Source: Lachnospiraceae bacterium (GTDB lineage Bacteria > Bacillota > Clostridia > Lachnospirales > Lachnospiraceae). From it: 19,201 bases of DNA. The notes under the pieces are model-generated. The model saw only the letters and a program-made list of their open reading frames with translations. It was not told the origin of the DNA and ran no database searches. The stretch spans positions 1 to 19,201 of the forward strand of contig JAILPU010000117.1 of assembly GCA_024699395.1 (NCBI GenBank), given 5' to 3'. Shown here one piece after another: positions 1 through 8,504 of the stretch; within the stretch, counting starts at the first letter, position 1, and each line of letters opens with the position of its first letter. Position numbers and translations under genes: made by a program.

Positions 1-1
1 C

Positions 2-1561
2 AATTCCGTTAATCACAAGCAGTACGGACTTGGCGTAGAATATTCCAGCGTTAAACACATCAGAGATTATTTCCTTGACAGAAGCTACAGAACAGAATCG
101 GGAAGAATGTCTTTTTACGAAACCAGCTCCCAGGTAATGGAAGAGGTGGAGAACCTTTTGGGAGAGATGAACGGAGAGGCATTCCAGAATACTTTGTCCG
201 ATTTGTGGACATCGGTGCAGGAGCTTGCCAAAGATCCCGCCAATTCGGTGACCCAGTCGGTATTTGTGCAGCGTGCCTCTGAATTTATATTGAGAGGTCA
301 GGCTGTTTATTCCGGTTTGGCAGCTTATCAGGATAATCTTAATGCCCAGATTAAACAGAAAGTAACACAGATCAACGAGTACGGCGATAAGATTACCGAA
401 CTTAACAATATGATTCGTTCCATTGAATCCGGCAGGGTTGAGAATGCCAATGATTTAAGGGATACGAGAGATTCTCTTCTTGATGAACTTTCAGCCATGA
501 CCGATGTCACATATTCGGAGGATATGTACGGCAATCTTAATCTTCAGATTGAAGGCGTTGATTTTGTCAAAGCAGGCACCTGTTACAAGATAGACCTTGA
601 TGTGGACGGAGCCACCGGTTTTTACACGCCCTTCTGGCCACAGAATGCGGCATACATTCTTAATGATGACGGCAGCAAAAAATATGACATCGAAGGTGCC
701 ACTGTTTTTAATCTTGAAAAAGAAGTATCAACCTCATCGGGAACGGATATCGGCGGCTTAAAGGCAATGCTTATGGCAAGAGGCGACCACAGAGCCGATT
801 ACACCGATATGGATAATTATACAAACAGTGTTTCCCAGTCGGTTTTAATGAATATACAGGCTGAATTCGATCAGCTTATCCACAGTGTGGTTTCAAAGGT
901 GAACGGCATTCTTGCCGATGCAGCAGGGGTTACGGAGGGTAACCTTACTCTTTCCGATTCCACCGTATTGGAAAATGTTCGTTTCCTTGAGGCTGAGGGC
1001 TCATACTATATGAGAGGTGAGACCACGGCACCTCTTCAGGTTTTCTCCAAGATCAATTCGGATTCTTATAAGAAAGTGACGGGATCGGACGGTAAAGAGT
1101 ATTGGGTTTATATGGAGGAGGATTCCGCCAAGAGAGATTCACTCTATACCGTAAGCAATATCAAGATAAACGACGAGCTTATACAGAATCCTTCAAGACT
1201 TGGACTTAGGCTGCCCGACGGCTCCGAGGACAATGCCACAGCCACCGCGTTAAAGGAAGCTTTTATGGAGGAAAAGTACACACTTAATCCTTCTGTTTTG
1301 AAAAAAACTTCCTTCGTTGATTACTACGGAGATCTTGTATCTCAGATAGCCAATTCGGGAGCGGTATTTAAGAGTATAACCGATGCCCAGACCAATACCG
1401 TGGGAAATATATCCGCAGCAAGAGAGCAGGTTGTGGGAGTTTCTTCCGACGAAGAACTTTCCAATATGATAAAGTATCAAAACGCTTACAACGCTTCCAG
1501 CCGCTACATAACAGTGGTGGACGAGATGCTGGAACATATTCTGGCAACCCTGGGAAGTTAA
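2..1561 (+). CDS. flgK: Flagellar hook-associated protein 1 (FlgK), first copy, 5' end outside window
   Basis: FlgK forms part of the hook-filament junction, outside the cell, and is exported by the flagellar type III system. The reading frame is open from base 2 with no stop, and residues before the Met at 107 (VKHIRDYFLDRSYRTESGRM) fit FlgK, so the true start lies upstream and at least 519 codons are visible. Support comes from the family-typical stretch FQNTLSDLWTSVQELAKDP, the coiled-coil region ending NDLRDTRDSLLDELSAMTDV, and the C-terminal D0 helix with MIKYQNAYNASSRYITVVDEM. The discoidin-like N-terminal FlgK start motif is not visible. It is followed 168 nt later by a second full flgK, then flgL, as expected for a junction-protein operon. 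It is about as diverged from the second copy as separate paralogues usually are, not a recent duplicate. Confidence 0.93.
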   Translation, partial: NSVNHKQYGLGVEYSSVKHIRDYFLDRSYRTESGRMSFYETSSQVMEEVENLLGEMNGEAFQNTLSDLWTSVQELAKDPANSVTQSVFVQRASEFILRGQAVYSGLAAYQDNLNAQIKQKVTQINEYGDKITELNNMIRSIESGRVENANDLRDTRDSLLDELSAMTDVTYSEDMYGNLNLQIEGVDFVKAGTCYKIDLDVDGATGFYTPFWPQNAAYILNDDGSKKYDIEGATVFNLEKEVSTSSGTDIGGLKAMLMARGDHRADYTDMDNYTNSVSQSVLMNIQAEFDQLIHSVVSKVNGILADAAGVTEGNLTLSDSTVLENVRFLEAEGSYYMRGETTAPLQVFSKINSDSYKKVTGSDGKEYWVYMEEDSAKRDSLYTVSNIKINDELIQNPSRLGLRLPDGSEDNATATALKEAFMEEKYTLNPSVLKKTSFVDYYGDLVSQIANSGAVFKSITDAQTNTVGNISAAREQVVGVSSDEELSNMIKYQNAYNASSRYITVVDEMLEHILATLGS

Positions 1562-1729
1562 TTGATGTACAACGGTTATTATTGCCGGATATCAAAGATG
1601 TACAGTCAAACAGGACGAAGGTTTTGACAGTATTATTGCAGAATGTAAAAGAAGTCTGCAGGAAATATAGAATCTGATTCATATCGGCCTAGTAAACGGT
1701 AATTGAAATAAGATGGGAGGAGAGAGGAT

Positions 1730-3613
1730 ATGCCTTCACAGTTTTTTGGATTAAATATAGCATATACCGGACTTTTGGCAAGCAATGCGGCCTTAAATAC
1801 AACCGCCAACAATATTTCCAATGTCCAGACAGAAGGCTACAGCAGGCAGCAGGTTAAGCAGCAGGCTGCGGATGCTCTCAGGGTCTTTCGGACCTACGGC
1901 TGTGCCGGTGCCGGTGTGGAAACTCTTTCCATCGAGAGAGTAAGAGATCAGTTTTATAACGATAAATTCTGGAATAATGAGCAGTATCTGGGAGAGTACA
2001 AGTCAAAGCAGTATTACATGAAGCAGCTTGAAGATTACTTTGACGATACCGATTCCGCAGGTTTCAAATCCGTTTTTGACAGAATGATGTTAAGCGGTCT
2101 TGAGGAACTTTTAAAGGATCCCTCCAGTGCCACTGCCAAATCCCAGTTTGTGGGTCTTTCCGGATCTCTGGCTGAGTATTTTAACGGTATGTACGGAAAT
2201 CTCCAGAAGATGCAGAAGGATGTTAACAGCGAGATAAAGCTTAAGGTGGATGAGATCAATTCCATAGCAGGAGAACTTGCGACTCTCAATAAGCAGATAA
2301 ATACCATAGAATTGGCAGGGGGAACCGCCAATGAGTTAAGAGATAAAAGAGAGCTTCTGGTGGATCAGCTTTCCGCCATTGTGGATGTTACCGTTACAGA
2401 GACTCCTGTTTATGATACCAACGATCTTACCAGAGAGACAGGTGCTCACAGATATCTGGTGAAGATAGCCGGGGGACAGGTTCTCGTGGATGCCAATGAT
2501 TTTAACGGTTTGGAGTGCAGGGCGAGAGCCGATTACAACAAGGTTAACCAGAGTGATATAGACGGTCTCTTTGATGTCTACTGGACAGATACCGATCAGC
2601 AGTTTAATCTGTACAACGCCGCAATGGGCGGTACCTTAAGGGGGCTTGTACAGATGAGAGACGGAAACAACGGTGAAAATTTCAGAGGTACCATAAAAGC
2701 GGTAAGCAGCGATGATGTCAAAGATACCGTTACCGTTTCGGTTAAGGATGATTACCTTAAGGATCTTAACAAATCAAACCTTTCGGATTCCGGCGGAATT
2801 ATAAAACTGGGAACCAAGAATTATTATTACGAATCCTGGACCTTTAACAGAACCGTGGATGAAAGCGGCAATGAGGAATATACATATACCTTTACTCTTG
2901 CGGGGAGAGAGCTTAATCCCGAGCGTATAACCACCGATCGTATCAACATGCAGGCCGACATAAGTCATTCCATAGATTATCAGGGAATTCCTTATTACAT
3001 GTCCCAGATGAATGAGTGGGTAAGAACCTTTGCACAGAAGGTTAACGATCTTCTCACAAGCGGATACAATTCTGCGGGAACAAAGGGCGCGATGCTCTTT
3101 ACGGGAGATATGGCAACTTCCAATGAGCAGTTTGAATTTGAAAAAAGATATGATGTGGACGGTGATATTTCCATAGATGTAAATGATGACAGTTATTACA
3201 GACTGAATGCCGGAAATATGACAATTCTGTCAGCAATGGGGCTGGATGCATCACTTTTGGCAAACCGATACGAGGAGAGCGACGGAGTGGAGCAGAGCGA
3301 TCTTCTTTCGGATCTCAGACTTCTTGCCACAGACAAGAACAGATTCGATTACAGGGGATGTGCCGCAGGAGAATTCCTTACCTGTGTGCTTTCCGATATA
3401 GCGCTTAATGCTTCGGGAGCCAATACCTTTACCGAGAGCTTCGGAAATATTTCCTCAGCCATCAATACCCAGAGACTTTCCATTTCGGGAGTGGATGAGG
3501 ATGAGGAAGCACTTAATCTTGTAAAGTATCAGAATGCATACAACTTAGCATCCAAGATGATCCAGACCTTCAGCGAGATATATGACAGACTTATACTTGA
3601 GACGGGAGTATAA
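1730..3613 (+). CDS. flgK: Flagellar hook-associated protein 1 (FlgK), second copy
   Basis: Complete 627-residue FlgK, the hook-filament junction protein. The N-terminus has the rod/hook/HAP signature (FFGLNIAYTGLLASNAALNT, then NNISNVQTEGYSRQ), a helical region around residues 70-220 ending in NELRDKRELLVDQLSAIVDV, a variable middle, and the D0 helix with LVKYQNAYNLASKMIQTFSE at the C-terminus. It is longer than the usual 500-550 residues; the extra length is in the middle, around residues 250-450. The start follows a strong GGGAGGAG ribosome site at about 1715. It lies between the first flgK copy and flgL with no terminator on either side, so the three genes probably share a transcript. Two flgK genes in a row suggest either a two-part junction or one copy with a modified role. 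Confidence 0.95.
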   Translation: MPSQFFGLNIAYTGLLASNAALNTTANNISNVQTEGYSRQQVKQQAADALRVFRTYGCAGAGVETLSIERVRDQFYNDKFWNNEQYLGEYKSKQYYMKQLEDYFDDTDSAGFKSVFDRMMLSGLEELLKDPSSATAKSQFVGLSGSLAEYFNGMYGNLQKMQKDVNSEIKLKVDEINSIAGELATLNKQINTIELAGGTANELRDKRELLVDQLSAIVDVTVTETPVYDTNDLTRETGAHRYLVKIAGGQVLVDANDFNGLECRARADYNKVNQSDIDGLFDVYWTDTDQQFNLYNAAMGGTLRGLVQMRDGNNGENFRGTIKAVSSDDVKDTVTVSVKDDYLKDLNKSNLSDSGGIIKLGTKNYYYESWTFNRTVDESGNEEYTYTFTLAGRELNPERITTDRINMQADISHSIDYQGIPYYMSQMNEWVRTFAQKVNDLLTSGYNSAGTKGAMLFTGDMATSNEQFEFEKRYDVDGDISIDVNDDSYYRLNAGNMTILSAMGLDASLLANRYEESDGVEQSDLLSDLRLLATDKNRFDYRGCAAGEFLTCVLSDIALNASGANTFTESFGNISSAINTQRLSISGVDEDEEALNLVKYQNAYNLASKMIQTFSEIYDRLILETGV

Positions 3614-3807
3614 AGTCGGACTATGAAAAATAATAAATGCTTGAAAGTCGGACACAGATTAAATTCAAACCCCTGAGAAAAGTGTAATCCTGCGGGGCGG
3701 ATGCCGGATATTGAAGATGTGATTCGCAGGATGTATACGACAGATGATGAAGATATAATCCTGTGGGATGCGGGTGGCAGTGAAGTTTTAAAAAGGGAGA
3801 GATCAAT

Positions 3808-5352
3808 ATGCGTATAACAAATAAGATAATGCAGAATAACAACCTCTCAAATATTAATACAAACAAGGTTTTGGAGGACAGACTTTCCAATCAGATGTCC
3901 ACACAGAAGAAGATAAACCGTCCTTCGGACGATCCCGTTGTGGCCATAAGAGCCTTGAGATTAAGAACTTCCGTTACCGAGGTTACGCAGTATTACAGTA
4001 AGAACATTCCCGATGCGTCAAGCTGGCTTGATGTGACGGAGGGTGCATTAAATAATCTCTCCACCATAATAACCAATATGATATCCCAGTGTACCAGAGG
4101 AGCAAACGGAGATATAACCACCTCCGACAGAGAGATAATATTGGAGCAGCTTAAAGCACTGAGCGGAGAGGTTTATACAACCGGTGATGTGGATTACGCG
4201 GGGCGTTATGTTTTCGCAGGATACAGAACAGACACTTCCATGTGCTTCCCCGAGGAGACCGACAAACAGTATTCCATAACAGAGCAGATACATAATTCCG
4301 AACTTGATGCGGTGACGGCGGTGAACATGGGAAATGTTACCGATATAACCGAAGTCAATTACATGGAAGCGGGCATTAAGGATATAAAGGAGCAGGCAGT
4401 ATCCAAAGTGGACGTTCACAGATTCAGACTTGCATACTCCGATTGCTCCGACAGGGATGATATAAACGTTTGTGTTAAATCTTCGGACAATCCCGTGAGC
4501 GTGGACTGGTCCATGACGGCAACGGGAGACAGCGCCATTGTAATGAAACATTCCTACGAGGACCCCTACACACTGGTGGCAGAAGATCCCGACCTTTGTA
4601 TATACGTTCCCGAGACGGGAGAACTTCTTCTTGGGGATAACAGATACCAGAAGCTTATGGAAATAAAGGATGATGTCACCACCGTTAAGGATGAGAGTGA
4701 AATCCTTGTAAGCTATGAAAAAGATAAGTTCGTAAAAGGGGATTTGAGACCTGAGCACTATTTTTATTGTGAGTCTGATGGAGTAAAATATAATAAGGGT
4801 TATCTCAATTCCGAGAAGGAAAAGCAGATCATAGAGTATGACGTGGGATTTAATCAGACGATCCAGGTCAATACCGTATGTGATGAGTGTTTCGTTCACG
4901 GTATAAAGAGAACAGTGGACGATCTTTCCGATACTGTTGATGAGGTAGCGCAGCTGGAAAAACTTAAATCCACCCTCACCACTCTTAAAACAAAGGCTAC
5001 AGGTGAGGATGAGAAAGTACTGGGGGACCAGTTGGATGCGGTGGAAAAGGCTTTGACGCTTTCCAAGGACAAATGTCAGAAGATGTTCGAAAAGAGTATC
5101 ACAGCTTTCCAGAACTACCTTAACAATACCAATATAGCCATGACCAACTGCGGTACCAGAAGCAGCAAGCTCGCTCTTGTAGAGAGCAGAATGCAGAATC
5201 AGAAGACCACATACGAAACATTGAAGAGTGAAAATGAGGATGTGGACATTACCGAGACGGTCATCAATCTTCAGGCTGCCAGCACCACATATCAGGCGGC
5301 ACTTATGGCTACCGGAAAGATTTCACAGACAACTTTACTTAATTATTTATAA
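3808..5352 (+). CDS. flgL: Flagellar hook-associated protein 3 (FlgL), extra-long form
   Basis: FlgL is the second junction protein, between FlgK and the flagellin filament. The start MRITNKIMQNNNLSNIN and the motif INRPSDDPVVAIRALRLR (about residues 36-53) are the flagellin/FlgL N-terminal domain. GRYVFAGYRTDT (about 133-144) is typical FlgL. The C-terminal helix has LALVESRMQNQKTTYETLKS and ends NLQAASTTYQAALMATGKIS. At 514 residues it is about 200 longer than the usual 300-320. The extra length is an Asp/Glu-rich middle section (about 150-370) with no motif I recognise, where flagellin-like proteins carry surface domains. The ribosome site GGGAGAG sits about 8 nt before ATG. It ends 16 nt before fliW, so the two are probably cotranscribed. 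Confidence 0.94.
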   Translation: MRITNKIMQNNNLSNINTNKVLEDRLSNQMSTQKKINRPSDDPVVAIRALRLRTSVTEVTQYYSKNIPDASSWLDVTEGALNNLSTIITNMISQCTRGANGDITTSDREIILEQLKALSGEVYTTGDVDYAGRYVFAGYRTDTSMCFPEETDKQYSITEQIHNSELDAVTAVNMGNVTDITEVNYMEAGIKDIKEQAVSKVDVHRFRLAYSDCSDRDDINVCVKSSDNPVSVDWSMTATGDSAIVMKHSYEDPYTLVAEDPDLCIYVPETGELLLGDNRYQKLMEIKDDVTTVKDESEILVSYEKDKFVKGDLRPEHYFYCESDGVKYNKGYLNSEKEKQIIEYDVGFNQTIQVNTVCDECFVHGIKRTVDDLSDTVDEVAQLEKLKSTLTTLKTKATGEDEKVLGDQLDAVEKALTLSKDKCQKMFEKSITAFQNYLNNTNIAMTNCGTRSSKLALVESRMQNQKTTYETLKSENEDVDITETVINLQAASTTYQAALMATGKISQTTLLNYL

Positions 5353-5368
5353 ACGAGGAGGCTAAAAG

Positions 5369-5827
5369 ATGAAAGTTAATACCAGGATTTTTGGGGAAAT
5401 CGATGTTGATGACAGCAAGATCATTACTTTCGACAAGGGTATTTTGGGATTTCCCGAGCTTAAGAAGTTTACGCTTTTGCATGACGCCGAGCAGGGTGAG
5501 GATGCCGGCATCAGATTTTTACAATCCCTGGATGAAGGGGCTTTTGCAATGCCCGTTATGAATCCTTTGATAGTAAAGCCCGATTACGATCCTACGGTTG
5601 AGGATGAACTTTTCAAGAATCTGGGAGAATTAAGCGCCGACAATATTCTTGTTCTTGTAACGGCTACCATTCCTTCCGACCTCACCAAGATGACCGTCAA
5701 TCTCATGGGACCCATTGTTATAAATGTGGACGCTCACAAGGCATGTCAGGTAATTGTGGAAAATTCCGATTATCCCGTAAAATTTCCTGTGTATGAAATC
5801 TTAAAAAAGGGAAAGGAGCGTGAATAG
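5369..5827 (+). CDS. fliW: Flagellar assembly factor FliW
   Basis: FliW (152 residues, normal length) is a cytoplasmic protein that binds either CsrA or flagellin. When flagellin is secreted, FliW is freed, binds CsrA and relieves its block on flagellin translation (established in B. subtilis). Family hallmarks seen here: the N-terminal strand with ITFDKGILGFPELKKFTLL, then FLQSLDEGAFAMPVMNP (about 51-67), and the C-terminal GPIVINVDAHKACQVIVEN with YPVKFPVYEIL. Ribosome site GAGGAG lies 10-15 nt before ATG. The stop codon is one base before the csrA ATG, so the antagonist and its target are made from one message. The flagellin genes it should monitor lie about 3 kb downstream. Confidence 0.97.
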   Translation: MKVNTRIFGEIDVDDSKIITFDKGILGFPELKKFTLLHDAEQGEDAGIRFLQSLDEGAFAMPVMNPLIVKPDYDPTVEDELFKNLGELSADNILVLVTATIPSDLTKMTVNLMGPIVINVDAHKACQVIVENSDYPVKFPVYEILKKGKERE

Positions 5828-5828
5828 G

Positions 5829-6044
5829 ATGCTCGCATTATCACGTAAGAAAAATGAAGCTATCGTTATCAACAACGATATTGAGATAACAATACTGGAT
5901 GTAAAGGGAGAACAGGTTAAGGTGGGTATTTCAGCTCCCAGAGAGATTCCCGTATACCGCAAGGAAGTATACGTACAGATACAGAAAGCCAATGAGGAGG
6001 CTGCTGACGTTTCCGGAATCGAAGCTCTCAAAAATCTTTTTTAG
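5829..6044 (+). CDS. csrA: Carbon storage regulator CsrA (translational repressor)
   Basis: CsrA is a small dimeric RNA-binding protein that sits on GGA motifs, usually in hairpin loops and Shine-Dalgarno sequences, and blocks translation. The 71-residue protein starts MLALSRKKNEAI; Leu4 and Arg44 (in VYRKEVY), key RNA-contact positions, are both kept, as are VKGEQVKVGISAPREI. I chose ATG 5829 over an in-frame GTG at 5820 because AAAGGAG at 5812-5818 gives a 10-nt spacer to the ATG but would touch the GTG, and because MLALSRKK matches the family N-terminus. The C-terminal tail (GIEALKNLF) is longer than that of enterobacterial CsrA, as in other bacteria that use FliW. Likely targets within the window are the flaG and flagellin leaders. 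Confidence 0.97.
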   Translation: MLALSRKKNEAIVINNDIEITILDVKGEQVKVGISAPREIPVYRKEVYVQIQKANEEAADVSGIEALKNLF

Positions 6045-6051
6045 AAAAGTG

Positions 6052-6079
6052 TAAACTTTTTATTTCCTTTTGCCGATAA
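6052..6079 (+). promoter_or_regulatory. Sigma-28 (SigD/FliA) promoter for flaG-fliD-fliS
   Basis: TAAA at 6052-6055 and a perfect GCCGATAA at 6072-6079, separated by 16 nt, match the flagellar sigma-factor consensus (TAAA, about 15 nt, GCCGATAA/T). It starts 8 nt after the csrA stop and would give a leader of about 70 nt before flaG. It marks the switch from the junction/regulator genes to the late flagellar genes. Confidence 0.85.
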
Positions 6080-6101
6080 ATAGAGTGAAAAGCAACATAA
6101 T

Positions 6102-6149
6102 GTGAGTCCACGGAGGGACTCATTTGACAGTCACAGTGACACGGAGGTG
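6102..6149 (+). promoter_or_regulatory. Candidate CsrA-binding leader of flaG (hairpin plus Shine-Dalgarno GGA)
   Basis: Bases 6102-6109 pair with 6116-6123 (8 bp, one G-T), leaving the hexaloop ACGGAG at 6110-6115. This fits the ANGGAN loop recognised by CsrA/RsmE. A second GGA lies in the ribosome site CACGGAGG (6141-6147); the first site contains the same CACGGAGG octamer. Hairpin site plus ribosome-site copy is the arrangement by which a CsrA dimer bridges and blocks translation. Binding is inferred. Confidence 0.65.
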
Positions 6150-6155
6150 AATAAG

Positions 6156-6599
6156 ATGGCAATAGAACCTTTAAACAGTGCGATGACCTATCAGTCACAA
6201 CTTGCATCCAAACCTATTCCCACGGCGCAACAGGGCCAGGAAAGCTCAGTTGACCGTGATATTAACATGCATGGAACTGAGAGGATCGATAAAACAACTC
6301 TTATTGTTGAAAATGCCCAGAACAGCAACAAGCAAAACGGTACCGGAGCCCAGGGCAAGGAAGGTACCGGCAATGAGCAGATCAAAAAAGCTGTTGAGCA
6401 GATGAACAAGAGCATGAATAAGAACATGACCAATTCAGAAGCCGTGTTCGGAATTCATGAAGGAACCAACAGGGTGACCATCAAGATAATTGACAGGGAC
6501 ACCAAGGAGGTTATTAAGGAACTGCCCCCGGAAAAGACCCTTGATATGATAGCAAAGGTTTGGGAGATGGCAGGTATCCTGGTTGACGAAAGGAGGTAG
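6156..6599 (+). CDS. flaG: FlaG-family flagellar protein
   Basis: FlaG proteins act in late filament assembly; loss changes filament length in some bacteria, but the exact mechanism is unsettled. The C-terminal 50 residues are the FlaG domain: VFGIHEGTNRVTIKIIDRDT then KEVIKELPPEKTLDMIAKVWEMAGILVDERR. The first 95 residues are polar, Gln/Asn-rich and probably disordered. ATG 6156 is chosen (147 residues) because GGAGG at 6143-6147 gives an 8-nt spacer; an in-frame GTG at 6102 would read through the leader hairpin. The fliD ribosome site (AAAGGAGG) is formed by the last codons of this gene and fliD starts 3 nt after the stop, so their translation is probably coupled. Confidence 0.9.
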   Translation: MAIEPLNSAMTYQSQLASKPIPTAQQGQESSVDRDINMHGTERIDKTTLIVENAQNSNKQNGTGAQGKEGTGNEQIKKAVEQMNKSMNKNMTNSEAVFGIHEGTNRVTIKIIDRDTKEVIKELPPEKTLDMIAKVWEMAGILVDERR

Positions 6600-6602
6600 C
6601 CT

Positions 6603-8102
6603 ATGTCATCACAGATGAGATTGTCGGGCCTTATCTCCGGAATGGATACCGAGAGCATCATTACCCAGCTTGTATCATCCCGGAAGACAAAGGTTGATAA
6701 GGCAGTTAAGGGCAAGACCAGACTTGAATGGAAACAGGATGCCTGGAAGAACCTTAACACGAAAATAAAAAGTTTTCAGGACAAATACATAAACAATATG
6801 AGGTTCAGATCCTCATATATGAAAAAAACCACTTCGGTCTCCAATTCATCCGCCGCAAGCGTAATAACGGGTGAGGAGGCCATGAACGGCGTTCAGACAT
6901 TATATATTGATAAGCTGGCAAAGACTTCTTTCCTTACAGGAGGAGAGATAAAGGGTGGCGGCAATGCCGATGCACTGTCAACTGCAGGAGATCTCGGCTG
7001 GGGAACAGGTACCCTTACCTTTACCCAGGGTGAAAAGAGTGTCAATATAGATGTCACCGAGACCACATCCATATCCGATGTTCTTACAAAGCTTAAGGAT
7101 TTCGGTCTCAATGCCAATTTTGACGCCAAGAATCAGAGATTCTTTATAAGTGCCAAGGAGTCGGGAAAAGATTATGACTTCACCGTTTCCTCGGACAATA
7201 GCGAACTTTTAAAGAATATGGGTCTTTCAGAGGATGAAAGCCTTCCCGCTGTCAACAGAGCAAGCAAGGTTAAGGGCGAGGATGCCTCCATAAGACTTAA
7301 CGGCGCTACTTTTACAAGCAATACCAATGTATTTACAATAAACGGCCTTACCATCACGGCCATGGATGTTTCCGAATCACCCATTACTTTATCAACCAAG
7401 GACGATACCGAAGGTATCTACGGAATGATAAAGGATATGATAAAGAGTTACAGCTCTCTTATCAATGAGATGGATAAGCTTTACAATGCACCCAACGCTT
7501 CTTCCTACGATCCCCTTACGGATGAGGAAAAGGAAGCAATGAGTGATACCGAGGTGGAAAAGTGGGAGACCAAGATTAAGGATTCCCTCTTGAGACGTGA
7601 CTCGGAAGTTGATACCGTTTCCTCCGCTTTAAAGCAGCTTATGTCTTCGGGCATAGAAGTCGGGGGAAAGACAATGTATCTTTCGGATTTCGGAATAAGC
7701 ACATTGTCCTGGTATGATTCGGCGGAGAATGAGAAGAATGCTCTTCATATTGACGGAGATCCCGATGACGAAGCTACCTCCGGAAAAGCTGATAAGCTTA
7801 AAGGTATGATAGCAGCGGATCCTGAGTCTGTAGTGGATTTCTTCTCACAGCTTTCCAAGAATGTCTACCAGAAGATGACCGATCTTTCCAAATCCGTGGA
7901 CGGATACAGAAGTTACGGAAGCTTTTACAACGATAAGAGGCTTAAGGCTGACTTTACGGATTATGAATCCAAGATCAAGGAGCTTGAAACTAAGCTGGCT
8001 ACATATGAAGATAAATGGTATGCCAAATTCGCCAAGATGGAGACAGCTATGGCTAAGCTTCAGGATTCTACAAGTGCCGTTACGGCATTATTAGGAGGTT
8101 AA
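6603..8102 (+). CDS. fliD: Flagellar filament cap protein FliD (HAP2)
   Basis: FliD caps the growing filament and helps exported flagellin fold at the tip. The 499-residue protein is of normal length. The N-terminus has the typical MRLSGLISGMDTESIITQLV, then a Lys-rich helix with LEWKQDAWKNLNTKIKSFQ. A beta-rich centre (about 100-270) and a FliD C-terminal domain follow, ending in the amphipathic helix KWYAKFAKMETAMAKLQDST with terminal ALLGG. There is no signal peptide, as expected for a type III export substrate. Its chaperone is probably the FlgN/FliT-like protein two genes downstream. It is cotranscribed with flaG from the promoter at 6052. Confidence 0.97.
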   Translation: MSSQMRLSGLISGMDTESIITQLVSSRKTKVDKAVKGKTRLEWKQDAWKNLNTKIKSFQDKYINNMRFRSSYMKKTTSVSNSSAASVITGEEAMNGVQTLYIDKLAKTSFLTGGEIKGGGNADALSTAGDLGWGTGTLTFTQGEKSVNIDVTETTSISDVLTKLKDFGLNANFDAKNQRFFISAKESGKDYDFTVSSDNSELLKNMGLSEDESLPAVNRASKVKGEDASIRLNGATFTSNTNVFTINGLTITAMDVSESPITLSTKDDTEGIYGMIKDMIKSYSSLINEMDKLYNAPNASSYDPLTDEEKEAMSDTEVEKWETKIKDSLLRRDSEVDTVSSALKQLMSSGIEVGGKTMYLSDFGISTLSWYDSAENEKNALHIDGDPDDEATSGKADKLKGMIAADPESVVDFFSQLSKNVYQKMTDLSKSVDGYRSYGSFYNDKRLKADFTDYESKIKELETKLATYEDKWYAKFAKMETAMAKLQDSTSAVTALLGG

Positions 8103-8108
8103 TGATCT

Positions 8109-8504
8109 ATGGCTTTGCCTAATGCGTATGCTCAATACAAAAATTCCAAAATCCTCACCGCTTCCCCTGCGGAGCTGGTATTGATGCTCTATGACGGCGC
8201 CATCAAATTCTGTAATATCGCCATCACAGCCATCAACGAGGGAGATATCCAAAAGTCTCACGAGAATATAATGAAAGCCGAGAAGATAATCGATCATTTC
8301 AGATTGACACTGGATATGAAATATCCTGTCTCTCAGGATTTTGACAGGATTTACGAATATCTTGCTCAGCGCCTTATACAGGCCAATCTCAAAAAGGATA
8401 CGGAAATACTTGAAGAGGTTGTTACTCATTTGAGAAGCGTGAGAGAGACCTGGGTTACGGTTATGAAGACTGCCAATACGGTAAAGGATACGGTCAATGG
8501 ATAA
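8109..8504 (+). CDS. fliS: Flagellin export chaperone FliS
   Basis: FliS binds the C-terminal D0 helix of unfolded flagellin in the cytoplasm and stops it polymerising before export. At 131 residues it has the family length and pattern: the N-terminal NAYAQYKNSKILTASPAELV, then LMLYDGAIKFCNIA, the four-helix bundle with an IQANLKKD turn (about 95), and LRSVRETWVTVMK near the end. AGGAGG at 8093-8098 gives a 10-nt spacer to ATG 8109. It begins 6 nt after fliD and overlaps the next chaperone gene by 8 nt, so translational coupling is likely. The three flagellins just downstream, which end almost identically, should all be its clients. Confidence 0.96.
   Translation: MALPNAYAQYKNSKILTASPAELVLMLYDGAIKFCNIAITAINEGDIQKSHENIMKAEKIIDHFRLTLDMKYPVSQDFDRIYEYLAQRLIQANLKKDTEILEEVVTHLRSVRETWVTVMKTANTVKDTVNG

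Noticed and set aside
107..1561. A complete gene starting at ATG 107
   Set aside because: The frame is open from base 2 and its residues fit FlgK upstream of this Met, so 107 is internal and the gene is cut by the window edge.
3701..3817. A 38-codon frame overlapping the flgL start
   Set aside because: It lacks a usable ribosome site and any recognised similarity; mentioned only as a possible remnant in the findings.
4048..4899. A 283-codon open frame on the minus strand
   Set aside because: It lies wholly antisense to flgL, its product resembles no family I know, and it has no ribosome site. It is a shadow of biased codon use in flgL.
5820..6044. Upstream GTG start for csrA
   Set aside because: The ribosome site would be one base from the GTG, and the family N-terminus begins at ATG 5829.
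6102..6155. Upstream GTG start for flaG
   Set aside because: It falls in the leader hairpin with no ribosome site before it; ATG 6156 has GGAGG at proper spacing.
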